64,000 bases of DNA from Flavisphingopyxis soli (GTDB lineage: Bacteria; Pseudomonadota; Alphaproteobacteria; Sphingomonadales; Sphingomonadaceae). The translations under genes and the position numbers were made by a program. Within the stretch, counting starts at the first letter, position 1. Every line of letters begins with the position of its first letter. The notes beneath the pieces are model-generated. The model did not search any database and was not told the DNA's origin. It was given only the letters and a program-made list of their open reading frames with translations. The DNA lies in the NCBI RefSeq assembly GCF_007995095.1, contig NZ_VOPY01000001.1:707001-771000 (forward strand). The letters run 5' to 3'. This document shows, piece by piece, positions 19,194-27,305 of the stretch.

Positions 19194-19579
19194 CTCGCGT
19201 CTCCGGGCGCTTCCCACAGTTCGATGGCGTTGCCTTCGGGATCGTGAATCCGGGCGAAGCGGCCGATCGCCGGATCGTCCCATTCGGCCTTGCGGATGAC
19301 CGCGGTGTTTGCGGCTTCGAGGCTGGCCACCAGCGCGTCGAGAGCGGTCACGCGCAGGTTGATCATGAACTGCTTGTCGGCGGCGAAATAGTCGCTGTCG
19401 CGCGGGAAGGGCGCGAACACCATCGGCCCTCCGCGGACGATCCAGCTATAGTCCTCGGCCTCGCCCGCGCCCTCGGCGGCGCAGCCCGCGCCGACATTGA
19501 GGTGATCGCGATACCAGGCCGAAAGCGCGTCGGGATCGTCCGCGCGAAAGAACAATCCACCCATTGCGACGACAGCCAT
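19190..19579 (-). CDS. VOC (glyoxalase-like) family protein
   Basis: A 129-residue vicinal-oxygen-chelate protein: GGLFFRADDPDALSAWYRDHLN at the start and IHDPEGNAIELWEAP near the end, the two halves of a glyoxalase/dioxygenase-superfamily fold. The final Glu in the IELWE segment is the usual metal ligand. Substrate unknown. Its stop overlaps the herA-like stop by four bases in convergent orientation. Confidence 0.82.
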   Translation of the reverse strand: MAVVAMGGLFFRADDPDALSAWYRDHLNVGAGCAAEGAGEAEDYSWIVRGGPMVFAPFPRDSDYFAADKQFMINLRVTALDALVASLEAANTAVIRKAEWDDPAIGRFARIHDPEGNAIELWEAPGDAS

Positions 19580-19621
19580 GCGATCCTCCTCAGCAATGGC
19601 GCGAGGCTATCACGCAAACGC

Positions 19622-20683
19622 CTATCTGGCGATCCATTCGCCCGAAGTGCTGAACTTGTCCTTGATCTGGCCCGATTTGGCGAGCGCAGGGTCGCGATAT
19701 TCGGGCTCGGGCGCGGCAGCAGGCGCGGCTGCGGCGCGGCGCGATGCCAGCGCGGTTTCGGGCGCGGTAGCAACCGAGGGGCTTGCCACGGCGGAGAACG
19801 GCACGCTGTCGACGGCGGCGGGAACTGCGCTCTTGCCGGCGAGCTGGAGCGCGACGGGGCGATAGGGGCCGGGCGTCGGCTCGATGCCCGAATAGGGCTG
19901 GCTGAACGCGGCAAGCTCACCCCAGCGACCGCGCCAGCGGTGGAAGATGTGCGCGCCGACGACGTTGGTCATGACGAGCGACTTGCCCCAGCGCGGCCAG
20001 ATCGCCTGCGTGTGGTAATGCGTTGCGAGGCCGACCGCGGGATCGACCTTGCCAGCCAGCGCGGTGCCGGCGACGCGCGCGGCGCGCGCCCAGGCGGCGG
20101 CAGCGGGGCGGCGCGCCATCGATCCGTCGCAGGCGAAGCTGAACTGGCAACCGGTGGTGCGGTCCGAACCCTGAAAGACGACGCCGCAGACGCTGCCCGG
20201 GAAGCTGGGGTGGCGGACGCGGTTGAGGACGACCTGGGCGACGCCGCGCTGACCGTCGTCGCTTTCCGAGGCGGCCTCGTAATAGATCGCCGCGGTCAGG
20301 CAGTAGAGCGCGCGGCTGCGGTCCTGCGCCGAAGCGCCGACGAAGCGATAGGGCTTGGCGGCGGGGCCGACAAAGGCTTCCTGGCGGATCTGGTCGGGAT
20401 CGACGACCGGATCGCTGGGCAGCGCGAAGGGGTCGGGCAGGCTGGGATCGATCGCGCGGGCGGTCGCATAATCGTTCGCGGTCAGCAGCGCCCAGCGGTC
20501 GGGATCATAAGGCTTCAGCTGGACCGGCACGCTGACGCGATAGCTGCTCGCGGCGCGGCCATTGGCGGTGAGCGCCAGCGACATCGCGATGATCAGCAGG
20601 ACCGCGACGACCAGCGTCGAGCGCCGCGACGATCGCGGTGCCGCGACGCGGCGGGTCAGGTCAAGGCTGGCCGGGGTCGGCAT
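19622..20683 (-). CDS. Cell wall hydrolase, SleB-type (Hydrolase_2)
   Basis: A 353-residue protein with an N-terminal membrane/signal segment (STLVVAVLLIIAMSLALTANGRA) and a SleB-type domain (about residues 125-240): AIYYEAASESDDGQRGVAQVVLNRVRHPSFPGSVCGVVFQ, in which the Glu of YYEA is the presumed catalytic residue, followed by CQFSFACDG. SleB enzymes cleave cortex peptidoglycan in spore formers; alphaproteobacterial versions are thought to act on vegetative-cell peptidoglycan. The C-terminal 100 residues are alanine/proline-rich and poorly conserved. Two cysteines around the active segment may form a disulphide in the periplasm. Confidence 0.85.
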   Translation of the reverse strand: MPTPASLDLTRRVAAPRSSRRSTLVVAVLLIIAMSLALTANGRAASSYRVSVPVQLKPYDPDRWALLTANDYATARAIDPSLPDPFALPSDPVVDPDQIRQEAFVGPAAKPYRFVGASAQDRSRALYCLTAAIYYEAASESDDGQRGVAQVVLNRVRHPSFPGSVCGVVFQGSDRTTGCQFSFACDGSMARRPAAAAWARAARVAGTALAGKVDPAVGLATHYHTQAIWPRWGKSLVMTNVVGAHIFHRWRGRWGELAAFSQPYSGIEPTPGPYRPVALQLAGKSAVPAAVDSVPFSAVASPSVATAPETALASRRAAAAPAAAPEPEYRDPALAKSGQIKDKFSTSGEWIAR

Positions 20684-20823
20684 CGTGTCGGGCGGTTCCC
20701 ATCTGGTTGCAAAAAGCGCGGGGCAAGACGAACTTCGCCCCGCGATCCTAATACGTCAGGAATGGCGCGAAAGCTGCAGCTTTTTTGGGCATGTCCCTCG
20801 ACGGAACAGGCGCGGCGCGAAGG

Positions 20824-21426
20824 TTAACCTGCCGTTTGCGTCGCCTTGTCGGCTTCGTCGAGCAATCCCGCGGCGCGGTCGCCGTCCCAGCTCATCGCGC
20901 CGACGACGCGCGCGACCTCGATACCCCTGGCATCGTAGATCACCGTGACCGGCAGCGTTTGCGCGGCAAGCGCGGTGGCGAGCGCGTTTTCGGTGTCGAG
21001 ATAGGGTTCGAGTCGCTTGAACTTGCGCTGCGCGAAGAACGGCGCGACCGCCTTTTCGCCGGTCAGGTCCTGCGACACGACGAGCACCGTTGCCGCCTCG
21101 CCCTCGCGCACGGCCAGCGCGTCGAGCGTCGGCATTTCCTTGATGCACGGCGCGCACCACGTTGCCCACAGGTTGACGACCAGCGGCTTGCCGCGAAAAT
21201 CGGCGAGCCTGGCGGGCTTACCGTCGGGCGCGGTGAACAGCGCCGCGGGAGCGGTCTCATCGGCATGGCTGCGGTCGATCTGGTAAGTCAGCGCGCTGTC
21301 GACCTCGGTCTCGACGACGCTTTCGGGTTCGGCTTGCCCGTCGTCGCGCGGTTGCGTATCGCAGCCCGTCAGCGCGGCCGCCATGAGCAGCAGGGCGGCG
21401 GGCACAGCAAAATCGAGACGGTTGAT
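20824..21426 (-). CDS. TlpA/ResA-type thioredoxin lipoprotein (possible non-canonical ATC start)
   Basis: A membrane-anchored periplasmic thioredoxin: lipobox MAAALTGC, a linker, then a thioredoxin fold with the redox motif [14 protein letters not shown] and the cis-proline segment [11 protein letters not shown]. It would reduce disulphides for cytochrome c maturation or similar. The start is uncertain. The best Shine-Dalgarno (AGGAG at 21439-21435) is 8 bases before an ATC codon at 21426, giving [21 protein letters not shown] as signal; a GTG at 21405 has no Shine-Dalgarno and leaves no charged n-region, and an ATG at 21492 runs deep into argH. The gene is divergent from and overlaps the argH start codon. 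Confidence 0.8.
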   Translation of the reverse strand: MNRLDFAVPAALLLMAAALTGCDTQPRDDGQAEPESVVETEVDSALTYQIDRSHADETAPAALFTAPDGKPARLADFRGKPLVVNLWATWCAPCIKEMPTLDALAVREGEAATVLVVSQDLTGEKAVAPFFAQRKFKRLEPYLDTENALATALAAQTLPVTVIYDARGIEVARVVGAMSWDGDRAAGLLDEADKATQTAG

Positions 21427-22828
21427 GGCGGATACTCCTGAGGCAAATGCGATGTGGGGCGGCCGGTTCGCCGGCGGCCCGTCGGCGGTCATGCGTGAGA
21501 TTAACGCCTCGATCCCTGCCGACAAGCGCTTATGGCGCCAGGACATCGCCGCGAGTCGTGCGCACGCCCGGATGCTGGTCGCGCAGGGCATCATTTCGTC
21601 GGCCGACGGCGAGGCGATTCTCGGCGGTCTCGACACGATTGCACGCGAATATGCCGAACGCGGCATCGTCGAGGATTTCGCGCTCGAGGACATCCACATG
21701 CATGTCGAGGCACGCCTCACCGAATTGATCGGCGAAGCGGCGGGCCGGCTGCACACCGCGCGGTCGCGCAACGACCAGGTGGCGACCGATTTCCGCCTGT
21801 GGGTGCGCGACGCGATCGACCAGGTCGATGCCGGGATCAGCGCCTTCCAGCGCGCGCTGGTCGCGCGCGCCGATGAACATGCCGCCGCCCCGATGCCGGG
21901 TTTCACCCATTTGCAGGCGGCGCAGCCGGTGACGTTGGGCCATCATTTGATGGCCTATTACGAGATGGCGGCGCGCGACCGGTCGCGCTTTGCCGATGCG
22001 CGAGTGCGGCTCAACCGCTGCCCGCTCGGCTCGGCGGCGCTCGCGGGGACGAGTTTCCCGCTCGATCGCGCCGCGGTCGCGAGCGAACTGGGATTCGACG
22101 CGCCGACCGACAATTCGCTCGACGCCGTATCCGATCGCGATTTCGCGCTCGATTTCCTGATGGCGGCAACGCAGACGTCGCTGCACCTGTCACGGCTCGC
22201 CGAAGAGATGATCATCTGGGCATCGCAGCCATACGGGTTCGTCACGCTGTCCGACAGCTTCTCGACCGGCAGCTCGATCATGCCGCAAAAGCGCAATCCC
22301 GACGCCGCCGAGCTCGTTCGCGGGCATAGCGGGCGCATCGCCGGCTGCATGACCGCGCTCGTCATGACGATGAAGGGCCTGCCGCTGGCCTATGCCAAGG
22401 ACATGCAGGACGACAAGCCGCCGGTGTTCGAAGCCTATGACCTGCTCGCTTTGTCGCTCGCTGCGATGACCGGGATGGTCGCCGAATGCACTTTCGAGAC
22501 CGCACGGATGGCCGAAATGGCGACGACCGGCCACGCCACCGCGACCGACCTGGCCGACTGGCTGGTGCGCGAGGCGGGGGTGCCGTTTCGCGAGGCGCAT
22601 CACATCGTCGGACGCGTCGTGCGCGCCGCCGAAGAGCGCGGCGGGACGCTCGAACAGTTGGATGCCGAGACGCTGGCTGCTATCGATACGCGCCTGACCG
22701 GATCGGCGCGCGATGCGCTGGGGCTGGCGGGATCGCTGGCCAGCCGGACGAGCCACGGCGGCACCGCGCCAAGCGAGGTCGCCAAGCGGGTCGCGCAGGC
22801 GCGCGAAGCCCTGGGAATGGAGCGCTGA
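21425..22828 (+). CDS. argH: Argininosuccinate lyase
   Basis: A 467-residue fumarase/aspartase-superfamily enzyme. It opens [20 protein letters not shown] and carries the conserved C1 [15 protein letters not shown]2 [16 protein letters not shown] and the superfamily signature C3 [12 protein letters not shown] (catalytic Ser in the first SS). It releases arginine and fumarate from argininosuccinate in the cytosol. It starts a same-strand run with a small lipoprotein and lysA (gaps of 2 and 3 bases), so arginine and lysine branches share an operon here. Confidence 0.97.
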   Translation: MADTPEANAMWGGRFAGGPSAVMREINASIPADKRLWRQDIAASRAHARMLVAQGIISSADGEAILGGLDTIAREYAERGIVEDFALEDIHMHVEARLTELIGEAAGRLHTARSRNDQVATDFRLWVRDAIDQVDAGISAFQRALVARADEHAAAPMPGFTHLQAAQPVTLGHHLMAYYEMAARDRSRFADARVRLNRCPLGSAALAGTSFPLDRAAVASELGFDAPTDNSLDAVSDRDFALDFLMAATQTSLHLSRLAEEMIIWASQPYGFVTLSDSFSTGSSIMPQKRNPDAAELVRGHSGRIAGCMTALVMTMKGLPLAYAKDMQDDKPPVFEAYDLLALSLAAMTGMVAECTFETARMAEMATTGHATATDLADWLVREAGVPFREAHHIVGRVVRAAEERGGTLEQLDAETLAAIDTRLTGSARDALGLAGSLASRTSHGGTAPSEVAKRVAQAREALGMER

Positions 22829-22830
22829 CA

Positions 22831-23076
22831 ATGAGAGCACGACTGACCCTGACGACCGTCGCGGTCCTGACGCTGGCAGCCTGCGGCAACCAGGTCGACC
22901 TGCGCCCGAAGGCGGGACAATCGATGCCCGTCGCGCCCGCTGGTGCGGCCAAGACGCCGACCGTCGCCGAGCTGATCGAACCCGAAACGCAGGCGCGGCC
23001 GCGGCGCAGCGACGATCCGCTGACCAAGTCCGAGGAACGCCAGGACGATCCCTTCGACCTGCCGCCGCCGGGCTGA
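22831..23076 (+). CDS. Small LptM-like lipoprotein upstream of lysA
   Basis: An 81-residue lipoprotein: signal MRARLTLTTVAVLTLAAC, then GNQVDLRPKAG and a proline/charge-rich tail (DDPFDLPPPG). The Cys-Gly followed by a short hydrophobic/proline patch and the location immediately before lysA resemble LptM (YifL), which in enterobacteria helps LptD oxidation and lies upstream of dapF. The match is short, so this is a suggestion only. Co-translated with argH and lysA (2- and 3-base gaps). Confidence 0.7.
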   Translation: MRARLTLTTVAVLTLAACGNQVDLRPKAGQSMPVAPAGAAKTPTVAELIEPETQARPRRSDDPLTKSEERQDDPFDLPPPG

Positions 23077-23079
23077 CCG

Positions 23080-24339
23080 ATGGACCATTTCTCCTATCGT
23101 GACGGCCGGATGTTTGCCGAGGACGTCGCGCTCGATACCATCGCGGCCGAGGTCGGCACGCCGGTCTATGTCTATTCGCGCGCCACGCTCGAGCGCCACG
23201 CGCGCGTCTTTCGTGAAGGCCTGAGCGGGCTCGGCAAGATCCACCTCGCCTATGCGATCAAGGCCAATCCCAATCTCGCGGTGCTGCGCGTGCTCGCCAA
23301 TATGGGCTATGGCGCCGACGTCGTTTCGGGTGGCGAGCTGGCGCGCGCGCTGGCGGCGGGCATGCCCGCGCACGACATCGTCTTTTCGGGCGTTGGCAAG
23401 ACGCGCGAGGAGCTGGCTTTTGGTCTCGACAGCGGCATCGGCCAGTTCAACCTCGAGCATGAGCCAGAGGGCGTCGCGCTCGCCGAAATCGCGCATCAGC
23501 GCGGGCTGCGCGCGCCGGCGGTGTTGCGCGTCAATCCCGACGTCGATGCGGGCACGCACGCCAAGATCTCGACCGGCAAGGCCGATAACAAGTTCGGCGT
23601 CGCGATCGCCGACGCGCCCGCGATCTATGCGCGGCTCGCGGCGCTGCCGGGCCTCGCGCTGCGCGGCGTGGCGATCCATATCGGCAGCCAGCTCGGCGAT
23701 TTGAGGCCGCTCGAAACCGCTTATGCATCTGTCGGGCGGCTGATTGCTGAGTTGCGCGCCGCCGGCCACGAGATCAGCCATGTCGATCTCGGCGGCGGGC
23801 TCGGCGTGCCGTACCGCGAAGGCGAGAGCTTGCCGAGCCCCGCCGATTACGGCGCGATGGTCACGCGCGCGACCAAGGGCTGGGATGTCGAACTCATGTT
23901 CGAACCCGGCCGGGTGATCGCGGGCAATGCCGGGGTGCTGCTGACCAAGGTGCTGTGGGTCAAGCCGGGTGTGCGCCATCCCTATGTCATCGTCGATGCG
24001 GCGATGAACGACCTTGCCCGACCCGCGCTTTATGACGCGTGGCACGATTTCGCGGCGGTCGCGCCGAGCGGCGAGCGGATGATCGCCAACATCGCGGGGC
24101 CGGTCTGCGAAAGCGGCGATACCTTTGCGATGGCGCGCGACATCGACGCGGTCGGTGAGGGCGATCTGGCGGTATTCCGCACCGCGGGCGCCTATGGCGC
24201 GACAATGGCGAGCACGTACAACAGCCGGGCGCTGGTCCCCGAAGTGCTGGTCGACGGGGATCGCTATGCGGTCGTCGCCGATCGCATCGCGGCGCAGACG
24301 ATCATGGGCGCCGAGCGCGTTCCGGACTGGCTGACTTAG
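23080..24339 (+). CDS. lysA: Diaminopimelate decarboxylase
   Basis: A 419-residue fold-III PLP enzyme. The PLP lysine lies in HLAYAIKANPN (about residue 60), the phosphate-binding glycine stretch is HVDLGGGLGVPY, and EPGRVIAGNAG plus the catalytic cysteine segment GPVCESGDTFA follow near 260 and 345. It converts meso-diaminopimelate to lysine, the last step of the pathway that also feeds peptidoglycan. Third gene of the argH operon. Length is normal for the family. Confidence 0.97.
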   Translation: MDHFSYRDGRMFAEDVALDTIAAEVGTPVYVYSRATLERHARVFREGLSGLGKIHLAYAIKANPNLAVLRVLANMGYGADVVSGGELARALAAGMPAHDIVFSGVGKTREELAFGLDSGIGQFNLEHEPEGVALAEIAHQRGLRAPAVLRVNPDVDAGTHAKISTGKADNKFGVAIADAPAIYARLAALPGLALRGVAIHIGSQLGDLRPLETAYASVGRLIAELRAAGHEISHVDLGGGLGVPYREGESLPSPADYGAMVTRATKGWDVELMFEPGRVIAGNAGVLLTKVLWVKPGVRHPYVIVDAAMNDLARPALYDAWHDFAAVAPSGERMIANIAGPVCESGDTFAMARDIDAVGEGDLAVFRTAGAYGATMASTYNSRALVPEVLVDGDRYAVVADRIAAQTIMGAERVPDWLT

Positions 24340-24354
24340 ACCCGACCGGCTGAG

Positions 24355-24750
24355 CTAGGCGCTCGCCGAGCCTGCCAGCAGGAAGTTGATGTGCGCGCGC
24401 GCGATCAGGCGATCCTCGTCGTCCTGCCACGCGACGACGTCGATATTGGCGATCCGCTGACCGAGCCGTCCGACGGTGCCGCGCGCATAGGTCATCGCCT
24501 CGCGCCCGCCGCGCATGAAGTCGATCGTCATGTTGATCGGCTTGATCCGGGGCTGCGGATCGAGATCGGCGATCGCCAGTTCGAGCGAGGCGAACGCGGC
24601 AAGTTCAAGCAGTCCGGCGATCGCGCCGCCGTGGAGAAACCCCGGCCGGCCGAGCACCTGGCCACCGAACGGCATCATCAGCGTTGCGCGGCTGTCGGCG
24701 GGCGCGAGCGTGACACCGAGAAGATCGGCATACGGGGGCAGCTTGCGCAT
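24355..24750 (-). CDS. PaaI-type hotdog thioesterase
   Basis: A 131-residue hotdog-fold protein with the PaaI signature GFLHGGAIAGLLELAAFASLE (about 39-59) and the beta segment RIKPINMTIDFMRGG. It should hydrolyse acyl-CoA thioesters; the substrate is unknown. It follows a second thioesterase gene with the stop and start three bases apart (TGACGATG), so the two are one transcript and may form a heteromer. GTG at 24756 is an alternative start. Confidence 0.85.
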   Translation of the reverse strand: MRKLPPYADLLGVTLAPADSRATLMMPFGGQVLGRPGFLHGGAIAGLLELAAFASLELAIADLDPQPRIKPINMTIDFMRGGREAMTYARGTVGRLGQRIANIDVVAWQDDEDRLIARAHINFLLAGSASA

Positions 24751-24752
24751 CG

Positions 24753-25217
24753 TCACAGCGACCAGGCCGGGCCGGTGAACATGAAGGTGCCGGCGCAGTG
24801 CGCGACGGGATCGTCGGCGTCGCCGTCGTGCGCGATGCCGCGAACGAACGCGATCGAGTGCGTCAGGCGATAGCATTCGCCGCGCCCGATGACGTCGCGC
24901 CCGCTGCCCGCCGGGCGGATATAGTCGATCCTGAAATCGAGCGTCGCCTGCGGGCGAAACGCCTTCATCTTGCGCCAGATCGCGAGGCTGGTGGCATTGT
25001 CCATCAGCGTGAAGATCGGCCCCGAGGCCATCAGCCGCGCCTCTTCGTCGCCGATCAACGCGTCGCGCCACGGCAGCCGCAGTTCGACCCAGTCGTCGGC
25101 CGCGCCGTGCCACTGGATATCGAGCGTACCGTTATGCCCGACCGAGCCCATCCGCTTGAAAAAGCGCTCGGCGTCGAACGCGGGCGGCGATTCGGGGGAG
25201 GGTGGAGCTTCGGTCAT
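24753..25217 (-). CDS. PaaI-type hotdog thioesterase (first of pair)
   Basis: A 154-residue hotdog protein. ASGPIFTLMDNATSLAIWRK takes the place of the HGG signature (GP-FTLMDNA), and LDFRIDYIRPAGSGRDVIGRGECYR is the conserved second strand pair. The active-site pattern differs from its neighbour, so the pair probably has divided roles. It starts at MTEAPP (25217); an upstream ATG at 25241 lacks support. Its promoter shares the 113-base gap with the divergent peptide cassette. Confidence 0.83.
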   Translation of the reverse strand: MTEAPPSPESPPAFDAERFFKRMGSVGHNGTLDIQWHGAADDWVELRLPWRDALIGDEEARLMASGPIFTLMDNATSLAIWRKMKAFRPQATLDFRIDYIRPAGSGRDVIGRGECYRLTHSIAFVRGIAHDGDADDPVAHCAGTFMFTGPAWSL

Positions 25218-25252
25218 CGCGCGCAGCGGTAGCCCGGACACCGGGCGATGCC

Positions 25253-25268
25253 AACATAACGTAATGTT
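25253..25268. promoter_or_regulatory. Inverted repeat, candidate operator of the peptide cassette
   Basis: AACAT-AACGTA-ATGTT is a perfect 5-bp inverted repeat in a short AT-rich patch (CATAACGTAATGTTAATTT), 62 bases before the 44-residue peptide start, in the gap between divergent genes. A separate GC hairpin, GCCCGG-ACA-CCGGGC, lies at 25232-25246. The cassette's own OmpR-type regulator is the obvious candidate ligand; this is inference. Confidence 0.35.
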
Positions 25269-25330
25269 AATTTGATCGGGCGGTCCGCGGCGGCGATGTC
25301 CTGGCCTTCGCCAACCGAAAGGACAAGGAT

Positions 25331-25465
25331 ATGAAACACCTCGATATCGCGCAGCTGCCCGAACTCGATTCGATCACAGCGTCGGCGCCGCCATCGCCCA
25401 CCAGCCAGGCCGCGGGTGATGTCGTCGACATCATCATCGCGGTGATTACCGGATCGGGCGACTAG
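25331..25465 (+). CDS. 44-residue peptide, possible precursor of a modified peptide
   Basis: A short gene with a strong ribosome site (AAGGACAAGGAT directly before ATG), encoding 44 residues with no signal peptide. The first 20 residues start MKHLDIAQLPELDSITASAP and are followed by a proline/serine/alanine/glycine linker (PSPTSQAAG, 21-29), then the hydrophobic, acidic tail DVVDIIIAVITGSGD (30-44). The division into a leader-like amphipathic N-terminus and a compact C-terminus is typical of ribosomally made, modified peptides. It is the first gene of a packed four-gene unit; the next starts 8 bases after its stop. No transporter or protease is adjacent. I do not recognise the peptide family. 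Confidence 0.65.
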   Translation: MKHLDIAQLPELDSITASAPPSPTSQAAGDVVDIIIAVITGSGD

Positions 25466-25473
25466 GCCGATCG

Positions 25474-26340
25474 ATGGCGCGGAAAAGCGCGCAATCGTGC
25501 GGGGCGATCGACGCGGTGCTGCGCCGGACGCGCGACCCGCGCGATCGCCGGGCGGTTGCGCGCCTCGCCGCCGCGCTGAGCGATCGGGATGGGCTGGCGC
25601 GGCGCCTGGCGCCCGAGCTGGCGCGGATTGCCGAAGGTGGCAGCGCGGAGCCGCGGCTCGCGGGCATCGCGCAGGACGGCACGCACGGCGTTGTCCTCCA
25701 TCGCGATGCCCGGCTGACCGCGATGCTGCTGGTGGTCGATGCCGACCGGTCGGAGGACGCGACGATCGGCTTTGGCGCGGGCCATCGGCTGACGGTCTTT
25801 CACGCAAGCTCGCCGGTGACGATCGAACGCTATCGCTGCGCGTCGGGGCCCGGCGGGCGCCACGGCTTCGCAGCGGGCAGCGCGCCGCCGTGCCGGTTGC
25901 TGGGCCGGTGGACGATGGCAGCGGGCGACTGGCTGATGACCGCGTCTGAACATGAGGCGTTCCGGATCGTCGAGGCAGCGGGGCCGGTGCCGCTGGTGCG
26001 CGTCGAATGGCGCGGCGCGTCGCCGCTGCCCGCGCGGCGCTATCGCTGGCCGGGCGGCGGATACCAGGGCATGACGATGGCGTCCGAGGCCGATGCGCGC
26101 GCACAGATCATGGTCAGCGCGCTGCGCACGATGGCGCGGCGCGATGCGGCCTCCGCGTTCGCAAGTGCGGTGGAAAGCGAGGTCTTCACGCTGCGCTGGC
26201 ACGCAATGCGCGCCTGGCTGGCGATCGATGCCGAGGCCGCGCTGCCCGCGCTGGCGCGGATGGCGCGGTCCGATCGGCATCGCGAAGTCCGCTGCGCTGC
26301 GTTGGCGGCGCTGCGGCTCGTGCGGCCGCTGGCGGCCTGA
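25474..26340 (+). CDS. Cupin-like/HEAT-like protein without metal site (cassette gene 2)
   Basis: A 288-residue cytosolic protein. An arginine-rich helical N-terminus (1-60) leads into a beta-rich middle (70-200: HGVVLHRDARLTAMLLVVDAD, GAGHRLTVFHAS) and a C-terminal HEAT-like pair (208-285) with RWHAMRAWLAIDAEAALPALARMA and HREVRCAALAAL. The layout parallels the downstream gene, but the clustered HxH metal motif of that protein is missing, so this looks like a non-catalytic partner. It is separated from the peptide gene by 8 bases and overlaps the next gene (TGATG). Function unknown; peptide binding or scaffolding is inference. Confidence 0.7.
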   Translation: MARKSAQSCGAIDAVLRRTRDPRDRRAVARLAAALSDRDGLARRLAPELARIAEGGSAEPRLAGIAQDGTHGVVLHRDARLTAMLLVVDADRSEDATIGFGAGHRLTVFHASSPVTIERYRCASGPGGRHGFAAGSAPPCRLLGRWTMAAGDWLMTASEHEAFRIVEAAGPVPLVRVEWRGASPLPARRYRWPGGGYQGMTMASEADARAQIMVSALRTMARRDAASAFASAVESEVFTLRWHAMRAWLAIDAEAALPALARMARSDRHREVRCAALAALRLVRPLAA

Positions 26341-27302
26341 TGCCGGTCGCGATCGCCAACCCGCCGCGGGCCGCGATCGCGTTCGACAACTTCATCGTCG
26401 CGATCGACGGCCTGCCCAGGGATGCCGACGGGGCGATCGATCCGCGCGACGCCGCGCCAGCGCTCGGCGGGCTCGCGCGCAACCGCGATTTCCTCGCGCA
26501 GGCGATGATCGCCGAGCTCAAGACGCATTGCGCCAGCCAGCTGAGCGACAATCGCTACGGACCGCAGGTGGTGATGCTGCACCAGGCACGCGGGCTTTAT
26601 GCGGTGCGCGCCAATATCTGGCCCGCGAGCGACGACGCCGAGGTCCGCGCCAATGGCGCACACGCCTATTTCTACGGCCGCGCGCACGACCATAATTTCG
26701 ATTTCCTGACCGTCGGTTATTGCGGGCCCGGCTATGTCAGCGACTATTATGACTATGGCGAGGGTGGCGATAACGGCGTGCTGACGGGCTATCCGGGCGA
26801 GGCGGTGCCGCTGCGCTTTATCGAGCGGTCTGCGCTGCATGAGGGGCGGATGCTGCTCTATCGTGCGGGAATCGACATCCACTGCCAATGGCCGCCCGAG
26901 AGCCTGTCGATTTCGCTCAACGTCATGCAGATGTCGCCGGGAATCGCGTGGCGCAACCAGTATCTGATCGACGTCGAGGACCGCTCGGTGATCCGCCCGA
27001 TCAGCTTTGCCGCGAGCGAATCCCTGCTCGCGGTGGCGGTGCATTTCGATCCGAACGGGTGCGACCTGGCGCATGAATTCGTCGCGTCGCATCGCTGCGA
27101 GCGGATGCGCTGGTCGGCGGCGCGCGCGATCGCCGCGACGCTGCCCGATGCCGCGGCGCGCCACGCCTGGTTCGTCGGACTTGGCGCGAGCGACAGCGCG
27201 CTCGTCGCAGCGTGCGCGGTCCGCACGGCGAAGGGACTCGAATTCGAGACCGATCCGGACGCGTCGGCGCTTGGTCAAGCGGCGGCGATCCATCCAAGAT
27301 AG
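26340..27302 (+). CDS. Cupin-like oxygenase-type protein with HEAT-like tail (cassette gene 3)
   Basis: A 320-residue cytosolic protein. An N-terminal helical region (1-75) is followed by a double-stranded-beta-helix-like core: HAYFYGRAHDHNFDFLTVGY, where His116, His118 and Asp121 would form a first metal half-site, GPGYVSDYYDYG, and a second half with RMLLYRAGIDIHCQWP (His181). The tail (240-300) carries HEAT-like sequence (ERMRWSAARAIAATLPDAAARHAW) similar to cassette gene 2. A metal-dependent oxygenase or isomerase acting on the upstream 44-residue peptide is my inference; I know of no characterised homologue. Start ATG overlaps the previous stop by one base. Confidence 0.7.
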   Translation: MPVAIANPPRAAIAFDNFIVAIDGLPRDADGAIDPRDAAPALGGLARNRDFLAQAMIAELKTHCASQLSDNRYGPQVVMLHQARGLYAVRANIWPASDDAEVRANGAHAYFYGRAHDHNFDFLTVGYCGPGYVSDYYDYGEGGDNGVLTGYPGEAVPLRFIERSALHEGRMLLYRAGIDIHCQWPPESLSISLNVMQMSPGIAWRNQYLIDVEDRSVIRPISFAASESLLAVAVHFDPNGCDLAHEFVASHRCERMRWSAARAIAATLPDAAARHAWFVGLGASDSALVAACAVRTAKGLEFETDPDASALGQAAAIHPR

Positions 27303-27305
27303 GGA

